Assembly: GCA_963662605.1 (NCBI GenBank)
Contig: OY759785.1
Location: forward strand, 1,426,001 to 1,490,000
DNA length: 64,000 bases
Source: G963662605 sp963662605
GTDB lineage: Bacteria > Bacteroidota > Ignavibacteria > Ignavibacteriales > Ignavibacteriaceae
Direction: 5' to 3'
Numbering within the stretch: position 1 is the first letter of the stretch; each line of letters starts with the position of its first letter. Made by a program: the position numbers and the translations under genes. Below are positions 17,168-25,738 of this stretch, in pieces. The notes beneath the pieces are model-generated. The model did no database searches, was not told the DNA's origin, and was given only the letters and a program-made list of their open reading frames with translations.

Positions 17168-18427
17168 ATGAAGAAATTACTAGTTCTTTCTCTATCACTC
17201 TTGATGACCTTCACAGCCATTTCTCAGGAGAATAAGGCTACCTGGAAGTTTGACGGACAAGTACAACTCCGCAGCGAAATGGACGGCCGCGACTTTTCAA
17301 ACAAAACACACCCTTATTTTTATTCTACTTTGAGAACCCGCTTGGGCGCCGGTGCTAACATTGCAGATAAAGTTTTATTTTACGCACAGGTTCAGGACGC
17401 CAGACTTATGGGCGAGGAACCGTCAATCTCCTCAAATACCAAAAACCTGGATTTGCATCAGGGGTATGTAAAATTAGTTGAACCGCTCGATGTTCCGTTA
17501 ACTGTTCAGGCAGGTAGATTTGAAGTCGCCTACGGAACCGACAGGTTTTTTAGCGCTTCAGCATGGACATACACTTCCAAGGCTTGGGATGGAGTTCGGT
17601 TTCAATATAATAAATCATTCAAGTTAGACGTTTTCGCTTTGACAAAGAATGACAGCTCTGTGTTTGCAAGCAGTTTTGCACCTTCTACTTCATCCTATCC
17701 GGCTAAAAATGTTTACAGTGCATCAGTGTATGGATTCTGGTTAACTACACAGCTTGATAAGGCAAACAAACTTGATGTCTTTTCATATTACGATATCAGC
17801 CGCAAGTACGATGCAAAAAACAATCCTGATTTAAAACAGGGAACGTACGGATTCAACCACACCGGTTCATACGGAGAATTATCGTCATTGACCGAAGCAG
17901 CATATCAATATGGTAAGAAAGGCACAAAAGATGTATCGGCATTCACTGTGTCGGCACAGGGATTTGCGAAAATCTGGACAGGTAAAGTCGGCGTAGGCGT
18001 TGATATTATTTCAGGAACAGATCCGAACAGCACTACAAAGTTCAGTTCATTTGATTTTTCTTACGGCACCGCACATAAACGTAACGGGCTGATGGATTAC
18101 TTTTTCGAAAGTTATTCGGCAACATACGGACTCGGATTGAATGATTATTATATAACATCCTCATTCGATGTTCCGAGCACATCATTTAACCTCGGTCTGG
18201 ATCTCCATATTCTGAACTCAAATAAACAAAGCGTTGCTTATGGAAGAGATTTGGGACAGGAAATAGATTTAACGATAAAATATAGCGTAATCAAAGAAGC
18301 CACATTGACGTGGGGCGGGAGCGTGTTTCTGCCGGGTGATTTGATGAAAGCTTACTTTAAGACTGCCAAGGGCGACAGAAGCGATATGGGTTTCTGGTCG
18401 TATGTAATGATCACAGCTAATTTTTAA
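17168..18427 (+). CDS. Outer-membrane porin, alginate-export family, of the molybdate operon
   Basis: A 419-residue beta-barrel protein with a signal peptide (residues 1-20, ending TAISQ). The barrel has alternating aromatic strands throughout (LRTRLGAGANIADKVLFYAQ, VQAGRFEVAYGTDRFF) and ends in a strand with a terminal phenylalanine (SYVMITANF), as expected for Bam-inserted outer-membrane proteins. It resembles the Alginate_exp porin family, which transports diverse anions and sugars. The modA start is only 9 bases after its stop, so it is in the modABC operon. I infer that it lets molybdate or another oxyanion cross the outer membrane; direct proof is absent. An upstream GG-N10-GC element (17128-17141) is a weak sigma-54-like match. 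Confidence 0.8.
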   Translation: MKKLLVLSLSLLMTFTAISQENKATWKFDGQVQLRSEMDGRDFSNKTHPYFYSTLRTRLGAGANIADKVLFYAQVQDARLMGEEPSISSNTKNLDLHQGYVKLVEPLDVPLTVQAGRFEVAYGTDRFFSASAWTYTSKAWDGVRFQYNKSFKLDVFALTKNDSSVFASSFAPSTSSYPAKNVYSASVYGFWLTTQLDKANKLDVFSYYDISRKYDAKNNPDLKQGTYGFNHTGSYGELSSLTEAAYQYGKKGTKDVSAFTVSAQGFAKIWTGKVGVGVDIISGTDPNSTTKFSSFDFSYGTAHKRNGLMDYFFESYSATYGLGLNDYYITSSFDVPSTSFNLGLDLHILNSNKQSVAYGRDLGQEIDLTIKYSVIKEATLTWGGSVFLPGDLMKAYFKTAKGDRSDMGFWSYVMITANF

Positions 18428-18436
18428 GGAACTGCC

Positions 18437-19192
18437 ATGAGAAAGTTATTATGTATTAGTGCAATACTGCTCGGCTTAGCCGTTCAGGGTTATGCTCAGG
18501 ATTTCAGTATAGCGGCTGCGGCCGATTTGCGTTATGCTCTTACAGAGGTCGTGGCAAAATACCGCGCGGCCGATTCTACATATAAGATAGATATAATCTA
18601 TGGTTCTTCCGGAAAATTGTATCAGCAAATGACCCAGCAGGCACCGTTTGACATGTTTTTTTCTGCCGACAACAGCTATCCGCAAAAATTGGAAGAAGCA
18701 AAATTGACGGCCGGAAAATCCAAGTTGTATGCCATCGGTCATCTGGTTCTTTGGAGTGCAAGCAAGGATGTTTCAAAAGGCATCGAAGTCTTAAAATCGG
18801 AAGACGTTAAACGGGTGGCAATTGCCAATCCTGAGGTTGCTCCATACGGAAAACGTGCCGTTGAAGCTCTCAAGTATTACAAACTTGATGAAGCAATAAA
18901 AGATAAAATCGTCAAAGGCGACAACGTTTCTCAGGCCGCGCAGTTCTGCTTAACAGGTAACGCGGAGTGCGGACTTATCGCTCTTTCTCTTGCTATCTCT
19001 CCTGAAATGTCCGGCAAGGGAAAATATTTCCAGATTGATTCTAAAAGTTATTCGCCTTTAGAGCAATCTTATGTTATTTTAAAGAAAGCCGAAAAAAATA
19101 AAAATGTAACTAAGTTTGTGAAATTCCTTGCGACAAAAAAAGCAAGGGCAATTTTTGCAAAGTACGGCTTCAAATTGCCGACTGAGAAATAA
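18437..19192 (+). CDS. modA: Molybdate ABC transporter substrate-binding protein
   Basis: A 251-residue periplasmic binding protein with a signal peptide (residues 1-20, ending QGYAQ). ModA-family phrases are FSIAAAADLRYALTEVV, IIYGSSGKLYQQMTQQAPFD, MFFSADNSYPQKLEE, and VAIANPEVAPYGKRAVEAL. The late segment GNAECGLIALSLAI is also family-typical. It would capture molybdate (or tungstate) and pass it to ModB. It lies between the porin gene and modB (13-base gap). Molybdate versus tungstate preference cannot be judged from sequence. Confidence 0.93.
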   Translation: MRKLLCISAILLGLAVQGYAQDFSIAAAADLRYALTEVVAKYRAADSTYKIDIIYGSSGKLYQQMTQQAPFDMFFSADNSYPQKLEEAKLTAGKSKLYAIGHLVLWSASKDVSKGIEVLKSEDVKRVAIANPEVAPYGKRAVEALKYYKLDEAIKDKIVKGDNVSQAAQFCLTGNAECGLIALSLAISPEMSGKGKYFQIDSKSYSPLEQSYVILKKAEKNKNVTKFVKFLATKKARAIFAKYGFKLPTEK

Positions 19193-19205
19193 TTAATTAG
19201 TAGTA

Positions 19206-19886
19206 ATGGACGCAGAGTTTTTTCAACCATTTATATTATCATTAAAACTCGCTGTTTTCGCGACGGGAATTCTGATTATTATCGGAATTCCCATTGCTTA
19301 TTTTTTAACCTATAGTCGTTTCAGGCTCAAGACGATTCTTCAGACCTTAGTCAGCATGCCGCTGGTTCTTCCTCCATCCGTACTCGGATTCTATCTGCTC
19401 CTCACTTTCAGTCCGAATTACTGGTTCGGAAAAATGTTAAAAGATACATTTGAATTAACCCTGCCGTTTTCATTCGCAGGTATTCTGGTCGCTTCATTGA
19501 TATTCAATCTGCCGTTTATGGTAAACTCAATTCAGGCCGGATTTCAGAATCTTGCTCCATCATTGAGAGAAGCATCGTACACACTCGGTAAATCCGGATG
19601 GGTTACTTTGCGCAAGGTTTTATTGCCAAATATTAAACCGGCATTGTTAACAGGTATTTGTTTAACGTTCGCCCACACGATAGGCGAGTTCGGGGTTATC
19701 CTGATGATAGGCGGCAACATTCCCGGCAAGACAAGAGTCGCGTCAATCGCTGTTTATGACCAGGTGGAAGCTTTGAATTTCGACAAGGCAAATCAGTACG
19801 CTCTGTTCCTGTTCCTTTTCTCCTTTATTATTCTTTTGGTTATCTACAGTGTAAATAAAGAATACATGAAGTGGAGGAAAGTTTGA
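19206..19886 (+). CDS. modB: Molybdate ABC transporter permease
   Basis: A 226-residue inner-membrane permease with about five or six membrane helices. The EAA motif that contacts the ATPase is EASYTLGKSGWVTLRKVLLP near residues 120-140. MPLVLPPSVLGFYLL and HTIGEFGVILMIGGNIPG are hallmark ModB segments. The gene ends in TGA at 19884-19886, which overlaps the proposed TTG start of modC, indicating translational coupling. Confidence 0.94.
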   Translation: MDAEFFQPFILSLKLAVFATGILIIIGIPIAYFLTYSRFRLKTILQTLVSMPLVLPPSVLGFYLLLTFSPNYWFGKMLKDTFELTLPFSFAGILVASLIFNLPFMVNSIQAGFQNLAPSLREASYTLGKSGWVTLRKVLLPNIKPALLTGICLTFAHTIGEFGVILMIGGNIPGKTRVASIAVYDQVEALNFDKANQYALFLFLFSFIILLVIYSVNKEYMKWRKV

Positions 19887-20704
19887 TTAAGCTGGACTTG
19901 AAAAGAACAATTCACACGACACAGGGGAATGAACTTCTTGATGTGCAGCTTGAAGTACAAAAGAATGAACTGATAACATTATTCGGTAAATCAGGTGCGG
20001 GCAAAACAACGCTGCTCAGAATGATAGCCGGACTAGCTACTCCTGAAAAAGGATTTCTTCGTGTCGGTGATGAAGTCTGGTTCGATAGTACAAAGAAGAT
20101 CAACTTGAAAACCCAGAAGAGAAACATCGGATTTGTTTTTCAGGATTACGCGTTGTTTCCAAATATGACCGTCGAGGAGCATTTACTGTTTGCTCAAGCA
20201 GAAAAGGATGTTGAGAGCGCGCACACTTTGCTGGATATTTTTCATTTAACAGGATTGAATGACCGCAAACCCTCTATGCTCTCGGGCGGACAGAAACAGC
20301 GTCTTGCTGTTGCCAGAGCACTGGCACGAAAGCCTGCAATTCTGTTGCTTGATGAGCCGTTATCCGCGTTGGATGAAGAAACCCGCTTCTTATTACAGGA
20401 TGAAATTATACAGGCTCACAAAACGCTCGGCTCAACGACAATACTTGTCAGCCATGATAAAGCCGAAGTAGTAAGACTCTCGGATAAAGTATATAATATT
20501 GCTATGGGGAAGATTACCGCCAGCGGTGCCGCAAACGAATTTTTCGAAAACAGTACCCAGCGGGGAAGCTTTACTGCACAGGTTATTGAGGTACTCGGCG
20601 AAGCCATTGTTGTTATAATTAATGGGGAAAAGGTGACAGTAAAAAATCCGCACAATGGTTCGGATGTGAGAGTCGGCGATACCATAGTTTTGTATCTTTC
20701 CTGA
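19883..20704 (+). CDS. modC: Molybdate ABC transporter ATP-binding protein
   Basis: A 273-residue ABC ATPase that powers molybdate import. Walker A is GKSGAGKTT, the Q-loop region is GFVFQDYALFPNMTV, the signature is LSGGQKQRLAVARAL, and Walker B is ILLLDEPLSALDEETR. The C-terminal 60 residues (RGSFTAQVIEVLGEAIVVII and on) form a single TOBE-type domain. I choose TTG at 19883-19885 because GGAGG (19873-19877) sits five bases before it; a GTG at 19871 would be upstream of its own ribosome-binding site. No terminator is evident after the stop. Confidence 0.92.
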   Translation: MIKLDLKRTIHTTQGNELLDVQLEVQKNELITLFGKSGAGKTTLLRMIAGLATPEKGFLRVGDEVWFDSTKKINLKTQKRNIGFVFQDYALFPNMTVEEHLLFAQAEKDVESAHTLLDIFHLTGLNDRKPSMLSGGQKQRLAVARALARKPAILLLDEPLSALDEETRFLLQDEIIQAHKTLGSTTILVSHDKAEVVRLSDKVYNIAMGKITASGAANEFFENSTQRGSFTAQVIEVLGEAIVVIINGEKVTVKNPHNGSDVRVGDTIVLYLS

Positions 20705-20907
20705 CATTTCACATAGCCGATTAGTTAGCGATTACTTGCGAAAAATCAATTTTTGAATCAAAACAGCGATTTTTTCAATAATTACTCTAATCAGTTTGCC
20801 CGCCTTTCACGTATTGAGAAAAAACCTCTTATTTATTAGAACATTTGCCAAATAGCAAAGATATTTAGTCGAATTTCTTCGTTTTTCCGCATTTTTTAGC
20901 CCTCTTA

Positions 20908-20924
20908 GTGGCATTATATTTGAT
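20908..20924 (+). promoter_or_regulatory. Candidate promoter of the hydrogenase operon (two overlapping consensus readings)
   Basis: The sequence GTGGCATTATATTTGAT, about 50 bases before the hydC start, can be read two ways. TGGCAT with TTGA at the correct GG-N10-G spacing resembles a sigma-54 -24/-12 element. TATATTTG (20915-20922) exactly matches the TAnnTTTG -7 box of the Bacteroidota housekeeping sigma factor, though no clear -33 TTTG is present. The rest of the 256-base gap 20705-20960 shows nothing else recognisable. Confidence 0.35.
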
Positions 20925-20960
20925 AATGTAGAGAAATTTTCGGAACCCAACGAGGAAAAG

Positions 20961-21458
20961 ATGCACTCTCAAATATTTTCTAAGTACACAAAAAACGATA
21001 AAAGTTCGCTTATTCCATTGTTACAGGATGTCCAAACAATTTATGGCTACCTTCCGGAAGATGCTCTTAAGGATGTAGCAGAATTTGTCGGTTCGTCACT
21101 GAGCCGCGTATATGGAGTGGCAACATTTTACAACCAATTCAGACTGACCCCCTTAGGGGATAATATTATCAGGGTTTGTCGCGGCACAGCATGTCACGTT
21201 AAAAACTCCGCGAATATTCTGGCTTCACTCGAGAATACTCTGGGTATTGCCGCCGGTGGTACGACAAAGGACAAGAGATTTACTCTTGAAACCGTAGCCT
21301 GTATCGGTGCGTGTAGTATTGCTCCGGTAATCGTTGTTAACGACGACTATCACGGCAGAATTTCTACCAGAGATATTCCTTCCATCCTGAAAAAATACGG
21401 TGCAAAGCCAAAACCTGCTTCAACTCCCACTGATAAATCAACACAAGGTGTCGCATGA
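20961..21458 (+). CDS. hydC: NAD-linked [FeFe] hydrogenase, NuoE-like [2Fe-2S] subunit
   Basis: A 165-residue thioredoxin-like [2Fe-2S] subunit, homologous to NuoE of complex I and to HydC/HndA of multimeric [FeFe] hydrogenases. Segments typical of the family are SLIPLLQDVQTIYGYLPEDA and GVATFYNQFRLTPLG. Cluster cysteines are seen in CRGTACHV (about residues 73-80) and CIGACSIAP (about 114-122). It would relay electrons within the HydABC complex in the cytoplasm. It is the first gene of a three-gene operon and overlaps hydB by four bases (ATGA). The ATG is preceded by GAGGAAAAG. Confidence 0.93.
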   Translation: MHSQIFSKYTKNDKSSLIPLLQDVQTIYGYLPEDALKDVAEFVGSSLSRVYGVATFYNQFRLTPLGDNIIRVCRGTACHVKNSANILASLENTLGIAAGGTTKDKRFTLETVACIGACSIAPVIVVNDDYHGRISTRDIPSILKKYGAKPKPASTPTDKSTQGVA

Positions 21459-23440
21459 AAACATATAAAGATATTTGCTGTGAAGAGTGCTGGCACTCAA
21501 AAGAAAAACCATGCGATCTGTTTATAAATTGCTGCAACGAAGGCCCTTTGTGTCACACGAGTGACAAATGCCATGCACAGTTTCAGGAACTGAAAAAACG
21601 TTTGACCTACGAAGTTCACGAAGATCCGATTATCTTTATCGGTATGGGTACTTGCGGACTGGCTTCCGGCGCACAAAAAGTTGAAATGGCTATCCGCGGA
21701 GAACTTCACAAATTAGGTATTAACGCCTCTATTGAAGCCACCGGATGTATCGGCTATTGCGCGAGGGAAGTGATTGTTGATATTAAACTCCCCGGCGAAC
21801 CACGCGTTTCGTATTGTGAAATCACGCCGAAGATCGTTCCGGCTCTTATTAAAAAGACGTTAGTCGAAAAAGAAATTTACTTCGAAAATCTCCTTGGAGC
21901 GCACGCGCCTCATTCGAAGAATATTCAGCTGCTCAGCAAAGTACCATTCTTCGAACATCAGATGAAACTTGTTCTGAAGAATTGCGGTGTTATCAATCCG
22001 GTTTCAATTGACTCATATATTGCTAACGGCGGATTCAAAGCATTTGATAAAGTGCTCCGCATGATGAAATCGGAAGATGTAGTAAAAGAAATCCTTAACA
22101 GCGGACTCCGCGGCAGAGGCGGCGCGGGATTTCCGACTGGAAAGAAATGGGAATTCGCCCACAAGCAAAAATCGAATGTAAAGTACCTTATCTGTAATGC
22201 CGATGAAGGCGATCCGGGTGCATTCATGGATCGTTCGGTTCTTGAAAGTGATCCGTTCCGTGTTGTCGAAGGAATGCTCATCGCCGGATATGCAATCGGT
22301 GCTACCGAAGGTTATATATACTGCCGTGCAGAGTATCCGCTCGCCATTGAACGCCTTGAGAACACCATCGCCCTTTGTAAAGAATATGGTATCTTAGGCG
22401 ATAACATTCTCGGCAGCAATTTTAATTTTCATTTAAAAATTAAAAAAGGCGCCGGTGCATTTGTCTGCGGTGAGGAAACAGCCCTTATTGCCTCCATTGA
22501 AGGCAAACGTGGAATGCCGCGTCCCCGTCCTCCATTCCCGGCCATCGCCGGTTTGTGGGGTAAACCAACCGTAATCAATAACGTTGAAACAATGGCAAAC
22601 ATCTCGACGATTATTAATAACGGTGCGGAGTGGTTCTCGAAAATCGGAACCGATAGAAGCAAGGGTACAAAAGTATTCGCGCTCAGCGGTAAAATTACCA
22701 ACACAGGTCTTGTTGAAGTTCCGATGGGAACAACACTGCAAGATGTCGTATTTGAAATCGGCGGTGGTATTCCGAACGGAAAAAAATTCAAAGCAGTACA
22801 GATTGGCGGACCTTCAGGCGGATGCTTGCCGGATATCGTTATGAAAACAAAAGTTGAATATGAATCGTTAAAAGAAGTCGGTGCCATGATGGGCTCAGGC
22901 GGATTCGTTGTTATGGACGAAGATACCTGTATGGTTGACGTAGCAAAGTTCTTCCTGACATTCATTCAAAATGAGTCATGCGGAAAGTGCGTTCCCTGCC
23001 GGGAAGGTACCAAGCGTATGCTCGAAATCATCGAAAGAATTCCTACGAGTTATAAATTCACGAAACAGAAGACCGATCAGTTACAGAGATTCAAGGGAAT
23101 GGTTCACTTGAAAAGATTGGCCGGAGTTATCCGCGATACATCGTTGTGCGGACTCGGTCAGTCGGCTCCGAACCCTGTATTGTCGGGCTTGCAATATTTC
23201 CTTCCTGAATGGGAAGAGCATTTATACGAAAGAAAATGCTCTGCCGGAGTATGTAAGGAATTATTGATATATAGAATTGATAACAGTAAATGTACCGGTT
23301 GCGGTGTATGTATTAAAAAATGCAGCTCCGACGCTATCATAGGCGAAAAAGGACAGGCGCACTACATTATCGAAGATAAATGTGCTAAGTGCGGACTCTG
23401 TTTTGAAGCATGTCGTTTTGACGCAATTGCCGCTAACTAA
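21455..23440 (+). CDS. hydB: NAD-linked [FeFe] hydrogenase, NuoF-like flavin subunit with Cys-rich N-terminal extension
   Basis: A 661-residue FMN and NAD(H)-binding subunit of a HydABC-type, possibly electron-bifurcating, hydrogenase. In order: an unusual Cys-rich extension (residues 1-45, eight cysteines at 8, 9, 12, 20, 26, 27, 33, 39); a thioredoxin-like [2Fe-2S] domain (FIGMGTCGLASGAQ, TGCIGYCARE); the NuoF core with GLRGRGGAGFPTGKKWEF and GAGAFVCGEETALIASIEGK; the [4Fe-4S] site ESCGKCVPCREGT; and two C-terminal ferredoxin clusters (CTGCGVCIKKC, CAKCGLCFEAC). The core length fits known HydB proteins of about 625, and the extension accounts for the excess. It lies between hydC (4-base overlap) and hydA (27-base gap). 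Confidence 0.94.
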   Translation: MKTYKDICCEECWHSKEKPCDLFINCCNEGPLCHTSDKCHAQFQELKKRLTYEVHEDPIIFIGMGTCGLASGAQKVEMAIRGELHKLGINASIEATGCIGYCAREVIVDIKLPGEPRVSYCEITPKIVPALIKKTLVEKEIYFENLLGAHAPHSKNIQLLSKVPFFEHQMKLVLKNCGVINPVSIDSYIANGGFKAFDKVLRMMKSEDVVKEILNSGLRGRGGAGFPTGKKWEFAHKQKSNVKYLICNADEGDPGAFMDRSVLESDPFRVVEGMLIAGYAIGATEGYIYCRAEYPLAIERLENTIALCKEYGILGDNILGSNFNFHLKIKKGAGAFVCGEETALIASIEGKRGMPRPRPPFPAIAGLWGKPTVINNVETMANISTIINNGAEWFSKIGTDRSKGTKVFALSGKITNTGLVEVPMGTTLQDVVFEIGGGIPNGKKFKAVQIGGPSGGCLPDIVMKTKVEYESLKEVGAMMGSGGFVVMDEDTCMVDVAKFFLTFIQNESCGKCVPCREGTKRMLEIIERIPTSYKFTKQKTDQLQRFKGMVHLKRLAGVIRDTSLCGLGQSAPNPVLSGLQYFLPEWEEHLYERKCSAGVCKELLIYRIDNSKCTGCGVCIKKCSSDAIIGEKGQAHYIIEDKCAKCGLCFEACRFDAIAAN

Positions 23441-23467
23441 TTACAACCGGAGAAAGACGAGAGAACA

Positions 23468-25186
23468 ATGGTAGAATTATCAATAAATAAAATTAAAGTT
23501 AAAGCCGAAGATGGCATGACCATTCTTGATGCTGCCAAGTCAGTCGGTATTACAATTCCAACACTTTGTCATATCAAAGATCTTATCCCCAGCGGTGCAT
23601 GCAGAATTTGCTCGGTTGAGGTTGAAGGTCAAAGAGGACTTGTTCCTGCCTGCGCGTTTCCGGTTAACGAAGGGATGAACGTTGAGACTAACTCTCCGCG
23701 TGTACGCCGTGCAAGAAAAACCATCGTTGAACTTCTGATTGAAGATCATCCGCAGGATTGCCTTATCTGTGTGCGTAACGGAAACTGCGAATTGCAGAAA
23801 CTTTCCGAGCGCTATAGTGTCCGCGAACACCGGTATCAGGGTGAATGCAAGAAACACGCTGATGATATTTCAAGCCCGTCAATCGAACGCGATCCGGCAA
23901 AGTGTATACTTTGCGGCCGCTGTGTAAGAGTATGCGGAGAGATTCAGAAAATTTCGGCTATTGATTTTACCAACAGAGGTTTCAAGAGCATCGTAACAAC
24001 GCCGTTCAACAAAGGTTTGAACGTGAGCGATTGTATCCTTTGCGGACAGTGTATTCTGGTCTGCCCGACTGCCGCGCTTCGTGAGAAGAGCAGCATGAAG
24101 GAAGTCGCCGCTGCTGTCGAATCAAAAACCAAATATGCAATTGCCCAGATAGCTCCGGCTGTCAGAGCGTCACTTGGTGAAGAATACAACATGCCGCTCG
24201 GCACCGATGTAACGGGTAAATTAGTTACGGGTCTACGCCGTTTGGGATTCAAGAGCGTTTTTGATACGAACTTTGCTGCGGATTTGACGATCTGGGAAGA
24301 AGCAAATGAGCTTGTACAGCGCATTACAGGCAACAAACCGCTCCCGATGTTCACCAGCTGCTGTCCGGGATGGGTTAAATATATTGAACACAACTATCCC
24401 GATCTTTTATCTCATCTGTCATCGTGCAAATCGCCGCATGAGATGGAAGGCGCAGTTCTCAAAACATATTATGCGAAGAAGATGGGGATTGATCCGAAAA
24501 ACATTTATGTCGTATCAATTATGCCATGTACCGTTAAGAAGTTTGAAGCGTCAAGGGTGGAACTTAGCGAGCATACCCTACCGGATGTTGATGCGGTATT
24601 GACAACACGCGAATTAGTCCGCTATTTTAACCTCGCGGGAATTGACTTTGAAGATTTGAACGACGGCAAGTTCGACGATCCGCTTGGCGAGTCAACCGGT
24701 GCCGCAGCTATCTTCGGTACTACCGGCGGTGTTATGGAAGCAGCAGTTCGTAACGCGTACTACACGCTTACCGGAAACCACCTCGAAAACATGGAGCTTT
24801 CCGCTATCAGAGGATTTGACGGAGTGAAAGAAGCTTCTCTTCAGGTTGGCGAGTTGACACTTAACGTAGCTGTCGTAAACGGCATAGGTAATGTTGCTCC
24901 GATTCTTGATGATATTCGTGCGGGAAAATCCAAATATCATTTCGTTGAAGTGATGTCATGTCCGGGCGGATGTATCAACGGCGGCGGTCAGCCGATCCAT
25001 CAGAAGACCGACAAAGTAGTACAACGTATGAAAGCGCTGTATGAAATTGACAAGAAAATGGTTAAGCGCCGTTCGTACGAAAACGAATCAGTAAAAGCAC
25101 TCTATAAAGAGTTCTTTATTGAACCCGGCAGCCATATCAGTCACGAAGTTCTGCATACAAGCTATCACGGCAGAAAAAAGAACTAA
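23468..25186 (+). CDS. hydA: [FeFe] hydrogenase catalytic subunit
   Basis: A 572-residue catalytic subunit that reversibly reduces protons to H2. An N-terminal [2Fe-2S] domain (cysteines near 34, 45, 48, 62) is followed by a His/Cys-ligated [4Fe-4S] site (HPQDCLICVRNGNC, about 94-107). Two [4Fe-4S] clusters follow (CILCGRCVRVC near 146, CILCGQCILVC near 189), then the H-cluster domain with signatures TSCCPGW (about 295), MPCTVKKFEA (about 352) and MSCPGGCINGGG (about 495). The C-terminal small-subunit tail is intact, but the extra C-terminal [2Fe-2S] domain of some HydA proteins is absent. Maturases HydEFG are not in the window. It closes the operon before a strong terminator. Confidence 0.96.
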   Translation: MVELSINKIKVKAEDGMTILDAAKSVGITIPTLCHIKDLIPSGACRICSVEVEGQRGLVPACAFPVNEGMNVETNSPRVRRARKTIVELLIEDHPQDCLICVRNGNCELQKLSERYSVREHRYQGECKKHADDISSPSIERDPAKCILCGRCVRVCGEIQKISAIDFTNRGFKSIVTTPFNKGLNVSDCILCGQCILVCPTAALREKSSMKEVAAAVESKTKYAIAQIAPAVRASLGEEYNMPLGTDVTGKLVTGLRRLGFKSVFDTNFAADLTIWEEANELVQRITGNKPLPMFTSCCPGWVKYIEHNYPDLLSHLSSCKSPHEMEGAVLKTYYAKKMGIDPKNIYVVSIMPCTVKKFEASRVELSEHTLPDVDAVLTTRELVRYFNLAGIDFEDLNDGKFDDPLGESTGAAAIFGTTGGVMEAAVRNAYYTLTGNHLENMELSAIRGFDGVKEASLQVGELTLNVAVVNGIGNVAPILDDIRAGKSKYHFVEVMSCPGGCINGGGQPIHQKTDKVVQRMKALYEIDKKMVKRRSYENESVKALYKEFFIEPGSHISHEVLHTSYHGRKKN

Positions 25187-25204
25187 TCGATATATAAAAA
25201 TGAG

Positions 25205-25240
25205 AAAGTCCGTCCCGAATAGAGACGGACTTTTTTGTTT
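25205..25240 (+). terminator. Rho-independent terminator of the hydrogenase operon
   Basis: A 10-bp perfect stem (AAAGTCCGTC with GACGGACTTT) around a 9-base loop runs into a T-rich tail. It lies 19 bases after the hydA stop. Confidence 0.92.
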
Positions 25241-25252
25241 TAAATGTGATTG

Positions 25253-25526
25253 CTCCCGAAGGGAGTGAATGTGAATAACCGTTGGTGGAGTCGTCGGAAC
25301 CAACGGATGGATGTATAATACACCCACACCTCATCCGCGAAGCGGGTGAATAATTCTCCGGAATGTATATATCTCGATGGATCTGTTATTAGAAATGTGC
25401 TGTGTTATTCGCCCCCTGCCGGGGACGAGAGTGCGAGAGGGACTCTTATCCTCCGGTTGCCACCGGAGGTTACCCGCCCGCATGACGTAGTCGGGCAGGT
25501 TCAAATTCTGTCCTTTCAGGACAAAT
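25253..25526 (+). repeat. Composite hairpin repeat, modules B then A (copy 1)
   Basis: Module B (25253-25353) contains hairpins CTCCCGAAGGGAG, a CCGTTGG/CCAACGG pair, and ends CATCCGCGAAGCGGGTGAAT. Module A (25405-25526) contains GCCCCCTGCCGGGGACG, CCTCCGGTTGCCACCGGAGG, and TGTCCTTTCAGGACA. A unique spacer of about 50 bases lies between them. Related copies are at 26314-26578 (order A then B) and 32320-32577 (inverted). Short open frames across these repeats, such as 25346-25528, are translations of the repeat and are not called as genes. Confidence 0.85.
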
Positions 25527-25537
25527 AAATATAACTT

Positions 25538-25738
25538 TTATTCTTGTCCAGCTGCTCGATGTTTCTGTGCTTCTTCGAAAGTCTTGAATTTAAAAACTCC
25601 GTGTGGGACTTTCCGCTTTACTAATTTTGATGCCAACTCGTAAAACTCTATTACGTGTTTGTAATATTCAGGCGTGGGTTCCATGACCCATTGATCCCGC
25701 CGGGCATCTTCGAAAGTTTTGAATTTCTTAACCATCAT
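25538..25738 (-). CDS. Small conserved-looking protein with a duplicated KFKTFE motif, paired with a nucleotidyltransferase
   Basis: A 66-residue charged protein containing the same motif twice, KKFKTFEDARR near the N-terminus and FKFKTFEEAQK near the C-terminus, about 45 residues apart. A helical, aromatic middle (YYKHVIEFYELASKLVKRK) separates them. It has no signal peptide or membrane segment. Its start overlaps the end of the upstream nucleotidyltransferase gene by 11 bases, so the two are cotranscribed and probably translationally coupled. I do not recognise a named family; the arrangement suggests a two-gene cassette, possibly toxin-antitoxin-like, but this is inference. Confidence 0.6.
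   Translation of the reverse strand: MMVKKFKTFEDARRDQWVMEPTPEYYKHVIEFYELASKLVKRKVPHGVFKFKTFEEAQKHRAAGQE

Noticed and set aside
13955..18427. Alginate lyase and alginate-export porin as one polysaccharide locus.
   Set aside because: They are on opposite strands with trpB and a terminator between them, and the porin is in the modABC operon.
25346..25528. A short open frame containing YSPPAG and ILSFQDK-like words.
   Set aside because: It is the translation of repeat module A; similar words arise in the other copies in different contexts, with no ribosome-binding site.
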